A stretch of DNA of 64,000 nt from Jeotgalibacillus sp. R-1-5s-1 (GTDB taxonomy: Bacteria > Bacillota > Bacilli > Bacillales > Jeotgalibacillaceae), in contig NZ_SORW01000002.1 in the NCBI RefSeq assembly GCF_004405105.1, positions 367,025-431,024 of the forward strand, in the 5' to 3' direction. The position numbers and the translations under genes were made by a program. Numbering within the stretch: position 1 is the first letter of the stretch; the number at the start of each line of letters is the position of its first letter. Below the pieces are notes generated by a model. The model was not told the origin of the DNA and did not search any database. It saw nothing but the letters and a program-made list of their open reading frames with translations. This document shows, piece by piece, positions 56,106 through 64,000 of this stretch.

Positions 56106-57023
56106 TTATTCGCTTTGCAGCTCTCGAGCCTCATAAAGAGACGCATTGAGCGCATCCTCTTCTGATTTTTCTTTTCGATACCATTCAAAGAATACCTGAG
56201 CAAGGATATAACCATAGATAATCTCCTGAATGATCTTCATGATCACTCCGCCAACCTGCTGATCCTCAAGAGGTGGCATATTACTGAACAGTTCAGGTCC
56301 GGTTACACCGATTGACTGAAGCCCCTGCAAAGTTCCAGCCGGTACACAGAGTGCCATTGCCTCAAGCCACGCACCACCGTTAAAAAAGGTTTCATACATC
56401 GGACTGCTGGCAAAAATGATGAGCGCACACGCCGGTGTCAAAAGAATACCGTCTGCAAATATATAACCAACCTTTTTCAGTCCGCTCAGCTTATATTCTC
56501 CTTCAAGCGTGTTAACCAATGGCCACCACATACAAAATGCAAGAATAAAAATAGATCCTGTCACAACCGAATGAAGAACCATATCCACTTTGATCGTATC
56601 AAAAATTAATGGAATATGATAAAAAGAAAATGCTCCATTAAAAACAATTAATGCAACTAGCGGTTTTGTCAGGAAATTAAATACCTGTTTAAGAACCGGA
56701 ATATTTAAAAACGTTTTCCACATATAATTCGGAATAGCCGCAATTAATAATGGCGGTACGAGTAAATAAAAAATACCCATCTGAACCATATGAACAGAAA
56801 ACAGAATATGTCCCCAGACATCCACCGGAGATCCTTTAATGATATAAATCGTTATCATAGCAGTCAGAAACAAAATCGTTTCCTTTTTTGTTAATGGACG
56901 CGAATCTTTGAATTTGTGACGCCACTTCGTTGCAGCTAAAAAGAACAGCACTGTTAACAAAGTTAATGCGATGAAAAAGTAAGGACTCCATAACGCCTGG
57001 AACCCAAATATGCTAATCGACAT
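56106..57023 (-). CDS. ctaG: Cytochrome caa3 oxidase assembly factor CtaG
   Basis: 305 residues with seven or more membrane segments of the caa3_CtaG family, required for active caa3 oxidase, probably in copper delivery. Conserved pieces are FSVHMVQMGIFYLLVPPLL and FWYMP-type FYHIPLIFD. It is separated from ctaF by 507 bases containing a terminator, a repeat and its own promoter, so it is a distinct transcription unit with ctaM. The ATG at 57023 follows GGAAGGTG. Confidence 0.94.
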   Translation of the reverse strand: MSISIFGFQALWSPYFFIALTLLTVLFFLAATKWRHKFKDSRPLTKKETILFLTAMITIYIIKGSPVDVWGHILFSVHMVQMGIFYLLVPPLLIAAIPNYMWKTFLNIPVLKQVFNFLTKPLVALIVFNGAFSFYHIPLIFDTIKVDMVLHSVVTGSIFILAFCMWWPLVNTLEGEYKLSGLKKVGYIFADGILLTPACALIIFASSPMYETFFNGGAWLEAMALCVPAGTLQGLQSIGVTGPELFSNMPPLEDQQVGGVIMKIIQEIIYGYILAQVFFEWYRKEKSEEDALNASLYEARELQSE

Positions 57024-57061
57024 CAGGCACCTTCCTTTCCGGGTAAACTCTCTCTTTCCCT

Positions 57062-57090
57062 ATTATAAGTCTCCCCGCAAACAACTTCAA
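57062..57090 (-). promoter_or_regulatory. Candidate sigmaA promoter of ctaG-ctaM
   Basis: TTGAAG, 17 bases, TATAAT, ending 39 bases before the ctaG start codon. Confidence 0.65.
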
Positions 57091-57366
57091 CGCGACCAGA
57101 TGACGGTTTATTGAACAAAAGCCCATTACGGCACACTCCGAATGATCAATATACCGCACTTCACTGTCAAAAAAACAAAGTAAGTCCCATGTACGACTCT
57201 GTTCATACAAATAAACCGATTTAGCTGAAGTCTTGTTCCTTTAAAAAACTCCTGTGATCTAGCCACATGAACGGTCTTATAAATCACAGCGCATGTTATT
57301 GTCTTAAACAATACAGTAGTACCTGGAGATTCGTAAGTTTAATATAAAAATGACATGATTCTCTCA

Positions 57367-57479
57367 GGGGCGGATTCACCCGTAGACTCCTGTGGCGGAA
57401 AGGGTCAGGTGAAACCGACTGTGCGAAGCACAGGCGGGTTCACCGCCCTGCCATGGAAAGCGAAGGGTGAATCCGCACC
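57367..57479 (+). repeat. 113-bp family structured repeat, copy D
   Basis: Exactly 113 bp, like copy C. Terminal arms GGGGCGGATTCACCC and GGGTGAATCCGCACC are complementary at 14 of 15 positions although they differ from the arms of copy C. Internal sequence is nearly identical to copy C. Confidence 0.88.
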
Positions 57480-57494
57480 GGCTCCTTTAAAATC

Positions 57495-57525
57495 AAAAAA
57501 CCGGCCTAAAAAAGGCCGGTTTTTT
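57495..57525 (-). terminator. Terminator of the ctaB-F operon
   Basis: A perfect 13-bp stem (57495-57507 with 57513-57525) ending in six T residues on the minus strand, just after ctaF. Confidence 0.92.
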
Positions 57526-57530
57526 AAACA

Positions 57531-57863
57531 TTACCACCAGACAATCGTAAGGAAAGTCAAAACAGTAATAAAGGCGATCAACGCGCCGGAATATAAGAAC
57601 AATGCAGCTGTTCCATGCCCTTTATGACTCATATGCATAAAGTAATAAAGCTGAAGAACAACCTGCGCTCCTGCCAGCAGAAGCAATACAGGAAACGCAT
57701 AATATTTGTCAAAATCCGCGATGACTACAATAAACGCAATAAACGTCATAAAGATCATTGTTGCGAACGAAGTCACCTGCATACGCATCTCATCGCGCGC
57801 TTTACGTCTTCTATACTCGTAGTTTACTTTAGGGTTCGCTGAAGTTGATTCGTGTGTCGCCAT
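57531..57863 (-). CDS. ctaF: Cytochrome caa3 oxidase subunit IV
   Basis: 110 residues with three membrane helices (about 35-53, 60-78 and 85-107), the small fourth subunit that stabilises the oxidase. FYFMHMSHKGHG-type LYYFMHMSHKGHGTAALF is characteristic. Last gene of the ctaB-C-D-E-F operon; only four bases separate it from ctaE. Confidence 0.92.
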   Translation of the reverse strand: MATHESTSANPKVNYEYRRRKARDEMRMQVTSFATMIFMTFIAFIVVIADFDKYYAFPVLLLLAGAQVVLQLYYFMHMSHKGHGTAALFLYSGALIAFITVLTFLTIVWW

Positions 57864-57867
57864 CAGT

Positions 57868-58500
57868 TTATCCCACCATTCCCATTAAGTATACAACCGT
57901 GAAGATGAATACCCAAACAACGTCGATAAAGTGCCAGTAGAGTGAAGCTACAAAGAACTTTGGCGCATTGTAAAGATTCAAACCACGCTTGGCATTACGT
58001 ACCAGTAACAGAATGAACCAGCCGAGACCCACAACAACGTGAGCACCGTGGAATCCTACAAGTGTGTAGAATGCTGATCCGAAAGCACTACTGGTAAATG
58101 TGTGATTGTAATCATGTACATAATGATAAAATTCATAAATTTCAAAGCCAAGAAATGCTGCTCCAAGTAGAACGGTTAGCAATAACCACGTTTGCATTTT
58201 TTGGTAGTTATGATTTTTCATATGGTACATAGCGTAAACGCTTGTCAATGACGAGGTTAAAAGCAACATTGTCATGATAAAAACAAGCGGCAGTGCAAAC
58301 ATATCTGCTGCCAGATAGTGATCCGAGCTCGGCACACTGTCTTTCAGCGCTAAATATGTTGCAAATAGTGATGCGAACAGGACAGTCTCTCCGCCAAGGA
58401 AGAGCCAGAAGCCTAGAAATTTATTTTTACCTTCAAGGGTTGTTTTTTCAGGAGATTCCGGCCACGTTCTGGACGTGAATTTCTGATTCATATCATCCAT
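57868..58500 (-). CDS. ctaE: Cytochrome caa3 oxidase subunit III
   Basis: 210 residues with five membrane helices. LGFWLFLGGETVLFASLFATY and LYWHFIDVVWVFIFTVVYLMG are hallmark segments. It is a structural subunit without redox centres. The ATG at 58500 shares one base with the ctaD stop (TAATG), giving coupled translation. Confidence 0.97.
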   Translation of the reverse strand: MDDMNQKFTSRTWPESPEKTTLEGKNKFLGFWLFLGGETVLFASLFATYLALKDSVPSSDHYLAADMFALPLVFIMTMLLLTSSLTSVYAMYHMKNHNYQKMQTWLLLTVLLGAAFLGFEIYEFYHYVHDYNHTFTSSAFGSAFYTLVGFHGAHVVVGLGWFILLLVRNAKRGLNLYNAPKFFVASLYWHFIDVVWVFIFTVVYLMGMVG

Positions 58501-60392
58501 TACTCCTTACCCCCTTTATCCGTGTCATCCATTAACTCTTCTTTATGGATATGGTAACCGTGATCATCTTTCAATGAACGCACAGCCATTGATCCAAGTG
58601 TAATCAGCATACCAATAATTAATACAGGCAGTGACCATACAAATTCTTCCCCGCCTGATTCACGCCAGTCAATCTGATACATCGCTCCGAATGCAGCAAT
58701 GAACAGACCAAGTGACATCACGAATGGAATAAACGAGTTATTCGGCATATGAATATCACCAAGCGGCTCAGCCGGTGTCATTTCAGTACGGCCTTCCATT
58801 TTTTCAATCCATAATGGATCAAGTCCACGGACAAGTGGAAGCTGCTTAAAGTTGTAATAAGGCGGTGGTGATGGAATTGCCCACTCAAGTGTACGCCCAT
58901 CTCCCCAAGGATCGTTTCCAACACGTACATTTTTCACCTGTGTAATCACGATGTTGTAAAGAAGTACAAGAACCGCGATTGCCATAAAGAAAGCACCAAT
59001 TGTTGAAATCATGTTAAACAGGTCAAGACCTTGTCCAGGCAGGTACTTCCAGATACGGCGTGGCATCCCCATCAGACCAAGGAAGTGCTGTACAAAGAAC
59101 GTACCGTGGAAACCGATTAGGAATAGCCAGAATGTAACTTTACCTAGCGTTTCATTTAACATTGTACCGAACATTTTCGGCCAGTAGAAATGTGTACCGG
59201 CAAGAAGTCCAAGTACAACCCCACCAATGATTACATAGTGGAAGTGAGCAACAACAAAGTAAGAATCATGGTACTGGTAGTCAGCTGCAGCTGATGCAAG
59301 CATAACCCCTGTAACCCCACCGGCTACGAATGAAGGAATAAACGCAACTGCATATAGCATTGGCGTCGTGAAGCGGATGCTTCCTCCCCACATCGTTAAC
59401 AGCCAGTTAAAGATCTTAACCCCTGTCGGTACGGCAATGGCCATTGTCGCAACAGCGAAAATTGCGTTAGCAGTTGGCCCAAGACCAGTTGTGAACATGT
59501 GGTGAGCCCACACCATGAATCCAAGGAAACCGATCAGAACCGTTGCAAATACCATCGCAGCGTATCCGAACAGGCGCTTTTTAGAGAATGTAGAGATAAT
59601 ATCAGAAAAGATACCGAAAGCCGGTAAAATCAGAATGTATACTTCCGGGTGACCAAAAATCCAGAATAAGTGCTCCCAGATAATCGTGTTACCACCCATT
59701 GAAACATTAAAGAAGTTTGCTCCGAACATACGGTCAAACAGCATCAGGAACAGTCCAACCGTCAGTGGAGGGAATGCAAAAAGAATAAGTGCAGATGCTA
59801 CGAAAGTTGACCATGTGAACAGCGGCATACGCATATACGTCATACCAGGTGCACGCATGTTGATGATGGTTACAAGGAAGTTAATCCCGGCAATCAGCGT
59901 ACCGGCACCTGAAATCTGCAGCCCCAGCACGTAAAAGTCAATCCCGTGTCCAGGTGATGCAATAGATAGAGATGCATAAGATGTCCACCCTGCATCAGGT
60001 GCTCCACCCATAAACCATGACAGGTTAAGGAATACTCCTCCGAAGAAGAACAGCCAGAAACCAAGTGAGTTCAGAAATGGAAATGCAACGTCACGTGCTC
60101 CAATCTGAAGTGGTACAACAGCATTCATAAATGCAAATAGCAGCGGCATGGCTGCCAGGAAAATCATCGTGGTTCCATGCATCGTAAGTAATTCGTTATA
60201 CAGCCCCGCGCTGACAAAATCATTGTCAGGGACAGCAAGCTGAATACGGATAAACATGGCTTCTAATCCGCCAACCAGAAAGAAAAATCCGCCGGAAATC
60301 AGATAAAGAATAGCGATTTTCTTATGGTCGACCGTTGTGAGGTAGTCCCATAGGACTGCTAAAAAACCTCTTTTTTGTGCAACGGTACTCAC
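58500..60392 (-). CDS. ctaD: Cytochrome caa3 oxidase subunit I
   Basis: Catalytic subunit carrying haem a and the haem a3-CuB oxygen-reducing site; it pumps protons. 630 residues, about 14 helices including a C-terminal extension typical of Bacillus. Landmarks are the CuB/cross-link region WEHLFWIFGHPEVYIL, the K-channel region, and HDSYFVVAHFHYVIIGG with the haem histidines. The start is GTG at 60392, 8 bases after GGGAGG. Confidence 0.98.
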   Translation of the reverse strand: MSTVAQKRGFLAVLWDYLTTVDHKKIAILYLISGGFFFLVGGLEAMFIRIQLAVPDNDFVSAGLYNELLTMHGTTMIFLAAMPLLFAFMNAVVPLQIGARDVAFPFLNSLGFWLFFFGGVFLNLSWFMGGAPDAGWTSYASLSIASPGHGIDFYVLGLQISGAGTLIAGINFLVTIINMRAPGMTYMRMPLFTWSTFVASALILFAFPPLTVGLFLMLFDRMFGANFFNVSMGGNTIIWEHLFWIFGHPEVYILILPAFGIFSDIISTFSKKRLFGYAAMVFATVLIGFLGFMVWAHHMFTTGLGPTANAIFAVATMAIAVPTGVKIFNWLLTMWGGSIRFTTPMLYAVAFIPSFVAGGVTGVMLASAAADYQYHDSYFVVAHFHYVIIGGVVLGLLAGTHFYWPKMFGTMLNETLGKVTFWLFLIGFHGTFFVQHFLGLMGMPRRIWKYLPGQGLDLFNMISTIGAFFMAIAVLVLLYNIVITQVKNVRVGNDPWGDGRTLEWAIPSPPPYYNFKQLPLVRGLDPLWIEKMEGRTEMTPAEPLGDIHMPNNSFIPFVMSLGLFIAAFGAMYQIDWRESGGEEFVWSLPVLIIGMLITLGSMAVRSLKDDHGYHIHKEELMDDTDKGGKE

Positions 60393-60418
60393 ACGTTATA
60401 CCTCCCTTATGATATCAA

Positions 60419-61528
60419 TTATTCACTGTAAACTTTTAAGCTCATTAAGTACTCTGTTAAGGCATCCAGATCTTCATCTGAAAGCGTATCTTCATTATAA
60501 ACCGGCATTTCGTTACCCGGCTTCAGTTCAGCAGAGTTACGGATCCAGTTTTTAATGTTTTCAGCCATCACTTCTTCTGACTCACGGTTATCAAGAATAC
60601 CTGCAGTGTAAGAACGCTCGCCGAAAGTTGTCATGTTTGGCCCTTGTGAAGTACCAATCTGCTGTGTAGGACTTACAGCGTGACAACCGATACAGCTTTG
60701 TTCCTGATACACTTCGTATCCTCTTGCTACAGTTTCATCATCAAAAGTAGGCTCTTCCTGCTCTCCAGCTTCCTGCATCGACGCAACCCACTGGTCAAAC
60801 TCGTCAGGACTTAACGTTTTTACCTTGAAGTCCATCAAAGCGTGTGATGGACCACAAAGCTCAGCACATTTACCATAAAACAGGTTATCTGCATCCTGTG
60901 CTTTTTCTCCATCAAAGCTTAAGTAAAACGTGTTCATATTATCAACGTTTGTATCAATCTTTCCTCCGACAGCCGGAATCCAGAATGAGTGCTTTACATC
61001 AGATGCGATCACGTTAAAATAAACGTTCTCATCTGTAGGTACAACTAGCTCCTGACCTGTTACGATTCCCTGATCCGGGTAAGAGAATTCCCACCAGTAA
61101 AGGTTCGCACGCACGTCAACAACAAGTGCTTCACGGTTGCCTTCTTCATCAACCGCTTCCATACCTTGTGTATCACCAAGCTCAAAAGTAAGAGCAACAG
61201 TCGGTACAGCAAGGATCAGCAGAAGGATAATCGGAATAACTGTCCAGATCACTTCCAGACGGTGACTTCCTTCAACCTGTTTTGGAATAAAATCCTCGCC
61301 CAGCTTAGAGCGACGGAACTTAGTAATGGCAATTACATATACAATTGCGACAACAATGATTACAAGAACCATGATTGCTACACTAAGCATCATCAGATTA
61401 AATTGTTTCTGAGCCACTTCACCAGCAGGCTGAAGTGTTGACAGGAACGGCTCTCCACAGCCGGACAAGATAAACGCTAACGCCGCTACAAGCGGTAGGA
61501 AACGCCATTTCTTCAGTCCATTTTTCAT
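60419..61528 (-). CDS. ctaC: Cytochrome caa3 oxidase subunit II with fused cytochrome c
   Basis: Electron entry subunit. 369 residues: a lipoprotein signal with lipobox LSGC (Cys24, to be processed by the lspA product), two membrane helices, and a CuA domain with CAELCGPSHALMDF. A C-terminal cytochrome c domain carries the haem motif CIGCH. The fused cytochrome c defines the caa3 type that takes electrons from cytochrome c, unlike quinol oxidases. Confidence 0.97.
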   Translation of the reverse strand: MKNGLKKWRFLPLVAALAFILSGCGEPFLSTLQPAGEVAQKQFNLMMLSVAIMVLVIIVVAIVYVIAITKFRRSKLGEDFIPKQVEGSHRLEVIWTVIPIILLLILAVPTVALTFELGDTQGMEAVDEEGNREALVVDVRANLYWWEFSYPDQGIVTGQELVVPTDENVYFNVIASDVKHSFWIPAVGGKIDTNVDNMNTFYLSFDGEKAQDADNLFYGKCAELCGPSHALMDFKVKTLSPDEFDQWVASMQEAGEQEEPTFDDETVARGYEVYQEQSCIGCHAVSPTQQIGTSQGPNMTTFGERSYTAGILDNRESEEVMAENIKNWIRNSAELKPGNEMPVYNEDTLSDEDLDALTEYLMSLKVYSE

Positions 61529-61620
61529 AGCTTAATTAAACCCCTCTTTCATTTGAATATTTCTAGTGATGGAGATTGTTCTATATGGATTTCTTATTAA
61601 GAAAGAATTCCCGGTGTTTA

Positions 61621-62535
61621 TTAAATGAAAGTGATCAGGACCATACCGGTAAACAGAATGGTTAAATAATTCAGTGAGTAAACAAACATCAATGTTGCCC
61701 ACTTATGATCATTTTTCATCTTATTTCCGGCTAACGCCAGAGCAAGCCAGCCAATATTCAATACCGTTGCAAGCACGATAAAAATGGTGCCAAGCGAAGG
61801 CAATAGAAACGGCAGCGGGAACAGTGCAATGACCCATAAAAGCATCGATTTCTTTGTTCTCGAAAACCCTTTCACAACTGGAAGCATAGGAATTCCAGCC
61901 GCTCTGTATTCCTCCACTCTTCTCATAGCAATGGCATAAAAGTGAGGCGGCTGCCATACAAACATAATTAAAAACAGTGCTAGCGGCATTGCCCCGAGTC
62001 CCGGGTCAACTGCTGCCCATCCGATTAACGGTGGCACAGCACCAGATACACTGCCTACAATCGTATTACTCACATATTTACGTTTTGTCCACATTGTATA
62101 CAGCACAACATAGGCGAACACACCAGCAAGACCGATCAGACCTGCCATGGCTGTTGTCATAAACAGCATGATTTCACCAAGTATGATGAATGCGATTCCA
62201 AGTCCAAGCGCTCGTGAAGGTGCAACACGGCCCGTTACCGTCGGACGGTTTTTTGTCCGTTCCATTAGAGGATCAATATCCCGGTCTATGTAGTTGTTAA
62301 TGCTGCATGAACCGGCAACAATCAGAGAAGAACCGATCAGTGTGAGTAGCATGACATCTATAGAACTGACAAATGCAGTTTCAGTAAAATACAATGCCAG
62401 CCATAGGCCTGTAAATGTGGTAATAAAATTGGAATTAACAATCCCAATCTTGATAAGAGCGAGGAAATCTTTCCAAGCAGTTGTTTCAGAAAAATCTGCC
62501 CCTTTTACAGCCGACACAACTCGACTATTTGACAC
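61621..62535 (-). CDS. ctaB: Protohaem IX farnesyltransferase (haem O synthase)
   Basis: Converts haem B to haem O, the precursor used by CtaA. 304 residues, UbiA-type prenyltransferase with about nine membrane segments and the Asp-rich motif [18 protein letters not shown]. The GTG at 62535 follows AGGAGGGG at 5 bases. First gene of the oxidase operon, divergent from ctaA. Confidence 0.96.
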   Translation of the reverse strand: MSNSRVVSAVKGADFSETTAWKDFLALIKIGIVNSNFITTFTGLWLALYFTETAFVSSIDVMLLTLIGSSLIVAGSCSINNYIDRDIDPLMERTKNRPTVTGRVAPSRALGLGIAFIILGEIMLFMTTAMAGLIGLAGVFAYVVLYTMWTKRKYVSNTIVGSVSGAVPPLIGWAAVDPGLGAMPLALFLIMFVWQPPHFYAIAMRRVEEYRAAGIPMLPVVKGFSRTKKSMLLWVIALFPLPFLLPSLGTIFIVLATVLNIGWLALALAGNKMKNDHKWATLMFVYSLNYLTILFTGMVLITFI

Positions 62536-62876
62536 ATTTTCCCCTCCTCTCCAAACTTGCTAATACATTATACTACATCTACTATAAAGGATAGCAAACA
62601 TGATTTCTATATTTAAAATGAAATTCAGACAACTTCCCATTTACAGCCTGTACTTAAATGTAACAATTCTTTCACATCTTTTTAAAAAAAGAGAAGATGA
62701 ATTATTTTTGTACAATAATCATCAATGTGAAATTTATATGTCATGACGGAATGAATAATCTGTGTCTATTTATGAAAAAAGGTACACGTGACGTCCATTC
62801 TGTAACATAATAGAACTAATGCAATGAAACGGACGGTCCATTACGGACTTTACTATAAGTAAGAAGGTGACTAAAT
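62536..62876. other. Divergent ctaB/ctaA control region
   Basis: A 341-base A/T-rich gap between divergent genes. For ctaB, TATAAT (62567-62572 on the minus strand) lies 32 bases before the GTG with no clear -35. For ctaA, no good sigmaA pair was found. B. subtilis ctaA/ctaB respond to ResD and glucose; I could not identify a convincing ResD or cre site here. Confidence 0.5.
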
Positions 62877-63800
62877 TTGCAATCTAAATGGCTGAAGCTT
62901 TTAGCCGTAACAACCACAGTTGTCATGCTGCTGGTACTGTTAGGCGGAGCACTTGTAACAAAAACTGATTCTGGACAGGGGTGTGGCCAGTCCTTCCCGC
63001 TCTGTCACGGGCAGATCATTCCTGACGAACTGCCCCTAGAAACCATCATTGAACTCGCTCACCGTGTTGTGTCTGCTGGTGCAGGATTCCTCGTTCTTGC
63101 TCTGTCAATCTGGTCATGGCGCGCAATCGGCCATATCAGGGAAACGAACTTTTTGGCAATCCTGGCTTTCTTCTTTCTGATGCTTCAGGCACTGCTTGGT
63201 GCAGGAGCGGTTGTCTGGGGACACTCTGATATAATCCTTGCTGCCCACTTTGGTATTTCATTAATTTCTTTTGCAGCTGTATTACTGCTGACACTATTAA
63301 TCTTTGAAGTCGATAAAAAATTCGATGCTTCAACCGTCGTGATTGATAAACGAATTCGCTATCACACAGTCGGCTTAATGATTTACATTTTCGCTGTAGT
63401 CTATTCAGGCGCATTCGTCCGCCACACCGAAGCAAGCCTCGCCTGTCCTGACTGGCCATTCTGCGTTAACGACAGCTGGTCCTCTGTTTCACTGAACTAT
63501 CTTCAGTGGATCCAGATGGGGCACCGAATGGCTGCGGCACTGATTTTTGTCTGGATTGCTTACGTTGCCTATATCGTTTATAAAAACTATAAGCACCAGA
63601 AGGTTATGTATTACGGATGGATGATCGCTTTCGGTCTTGTAACCGCACAGGTGATCACAGGCGCATTGGTCGTTGTAACAAAACTGAACCTGCTCCTGGC
63701 CCTGACCCACGCATTAATTATTTCCCTATTATTCGGTTTACTAAGCTACTTCTTATTACTCATATCAAGAAGTAAAATAAACGATAAAAAAAGAAGCTGA
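62877..63800 (+). CDS. ctaA: Haem A synthase
   Basis: Oxidises haem O to haem A for the caa3 oxidase. 307 residues with eight membrane helices in two four-helix halves. The extracellular Cys pair is in GCGQSFPLCHG and a second in LACPDWPFC. Haem-ligand histidines occur in ELAHRVVSAG and QMGHRMAAA. The start is TTG at 62877 after AAGGTG. It is divergent from ctaB, as in B. subtilis. Confidence 0.96.
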   Translation: MQSKWLKLLAVTTTVVMLLVLLGGALVTKTDSGQGCGQSFPLCHGQIIPDELPLETIIELAHRVVSAGAGFLVLALSIWSWRAIGHIRETNFLAILAFFFLMLQALLGAGAVVWGHSDIILAAHFGISLISFAAVLLLTLLIFEVDKKFDASTVVIDKRIRYHTVGLMIYIFAVVYSGAFVRHTEASLACPDWPFCVNDSWSSVSLNYLQWIQMGHRMAAALIFVWIAYVAYIVYKNYKHQKVMYYGWMIAFGLVTAQVITGALVVVTKLNLLLALTHALIISLLFGLLSYFLLLISRSKINDKKRS

Positions 63801-63816
63801 TATCAGCTTCTTTTTT
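63785..63816. terminator. Terminator of ctaA
   Basis: A perfect palindrome (63786-63800 with 63801-63815) with A7 and T6 tracts. It includes the stop codon of ctaA. Confidence 0.88.
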
Positions 63817-63860
63817 GTTTTTATTAAAAATCCGGATCGGGGAACTTCTCCCCTTTCCTT

Positions 63861-64000
63861 TGTCTAGGGTGCGGAGCACTAGCCGGCTCACCGCGCGACC
63901 CTAGAAAAGCGGAGGCGACTCGTCCAGCCCCGACAAGCATAAGGCGAAGATGAAAAGAGGGCTGACCTTCGCCCTCGTTCAGCTTTGACTTATGACCTCG
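63861..64000 (-). repeat. Second repeat family, inverted copy F, cut by window edge
   Basis: 63903-64000 repeats the 128-bp insert of copy E in inverted orientation with few differences. It is preceded by GGCTCACCGCGCG, the same 113-bp-family flank seen beside the insert in copy E. An inverted pair TCTAGGGT/ACCCTAGA (63863-63904) lies at the junction. The element continues beyond base 64000. Confidence 0.78.

Larger units (their letters stand above)
57024..57530. other. Gene-free stretch between ctaF and ctaG
   Basis: It holds the ctaF terminator, repeat copy D and a ctaG promoter. The remaining 57100-57360 is A/T-rich, and I see no gene in it. The one open frame across the repeat is not credible. 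Confidence 0.7.

Noticed and set aside
57355..57627. Open frame of about 90 codons on the plus strand between ctaF and ctaG
   Set aside because: It runs through repeat copy D and the ctaF terminator into antisense ctaF, has no ribosome site, and its protein resembles nothing.

Overview
This 64-kb window is a stretch of core chromosome from a spore-forming, low-to-moderate G+C Gram-positive bacterium of the Bacillales. The gene order matches, in reverse, the Bacillus subtilis run ctaA/ctaB-G, ylb genes, mraZ/dcw cluster, spoIIG/sigG, ylm genes, divIVA, ileS, lspA, pyr. Sporulation genes (spoVD, spoVE, spoIIGA, sigE, sigG, ylbJ, an RsfA-type regulator), a caa3-type oxidase, bacillithiol synthesis (bshC) and PyrR/T-box leaders all fit Bacillaceae or Planococcaceae. 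The sequence alone does not fix the genus.

Layout (most genes are on the minus strand, so transcription runs right to left). 1-3540: pyrimidine operon pyrR-pyrP-pyrB-pyrC with three PyrR attenuators. 3570-8400: rluD-like gene, lspA, and ileS behind a T-box leader. 8400-12430: division and ylm genes (divIVA, ylmH, ylmG, sepF, ylmE, ylmD, ylmC). 12640-15118: sigG, sigE, spoIIGA. 15600-30930: ftsZ, ftsA, divIB, spoVE, murD, mraY, murE, spoVD, pbpB, ftsL, rsmH, mraZ. murG and murB, which sit between spoVE and divIB in B. subtilis, are absent here. 31150-40550: bshC, DUF3397 gene, panE, an inserted three-gene acyl-CoA carboxylase operon with a CcpA-type cre site, ylbP, ylbO, an enoyl-CoA hydratase-family gene, rpmF, ylbN. 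40760-55400: ylbM, ylbL, ylbK, ylbJ, coaD, rsmD, two unrecognised membrane-protein genes, ylbG and ylbF/ylbD relatives, and several small housekeeping or unknown genes. 55600-63800: ctaM/yozB-like gene, ctaG, and the cytochrome caa3 operon ctaB-F facing ctaA.

The non-coding DNA is the least ordinary part. Between lspA and ileS lies a 141-bp element (5037-5177) whose four perfect or near-perfect stems meet with no unpaired base, like a four-way junction. A roughly 113-bp structured repeat occurs four times complete or nearly complete and once truncated. Its terminal stems differ in sequence between copies yet stay complementary. One copy (50813-51053) is split by a second repeat of 128 bp, and a relative of that second repeat runs off the right edge in inverted orientation.

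Regulatory signals were read by eye. They include sigmaE-like promoters before spoVD, ylbO, spoVE and ylbJ, and a sigmaF-like promoter before sigG. There is also a hairpin that would hide the sigG ribosome binding site only in read-through transcripts. I found no rRNA, tRNA, CRISPR array, prophage or transposase gene.
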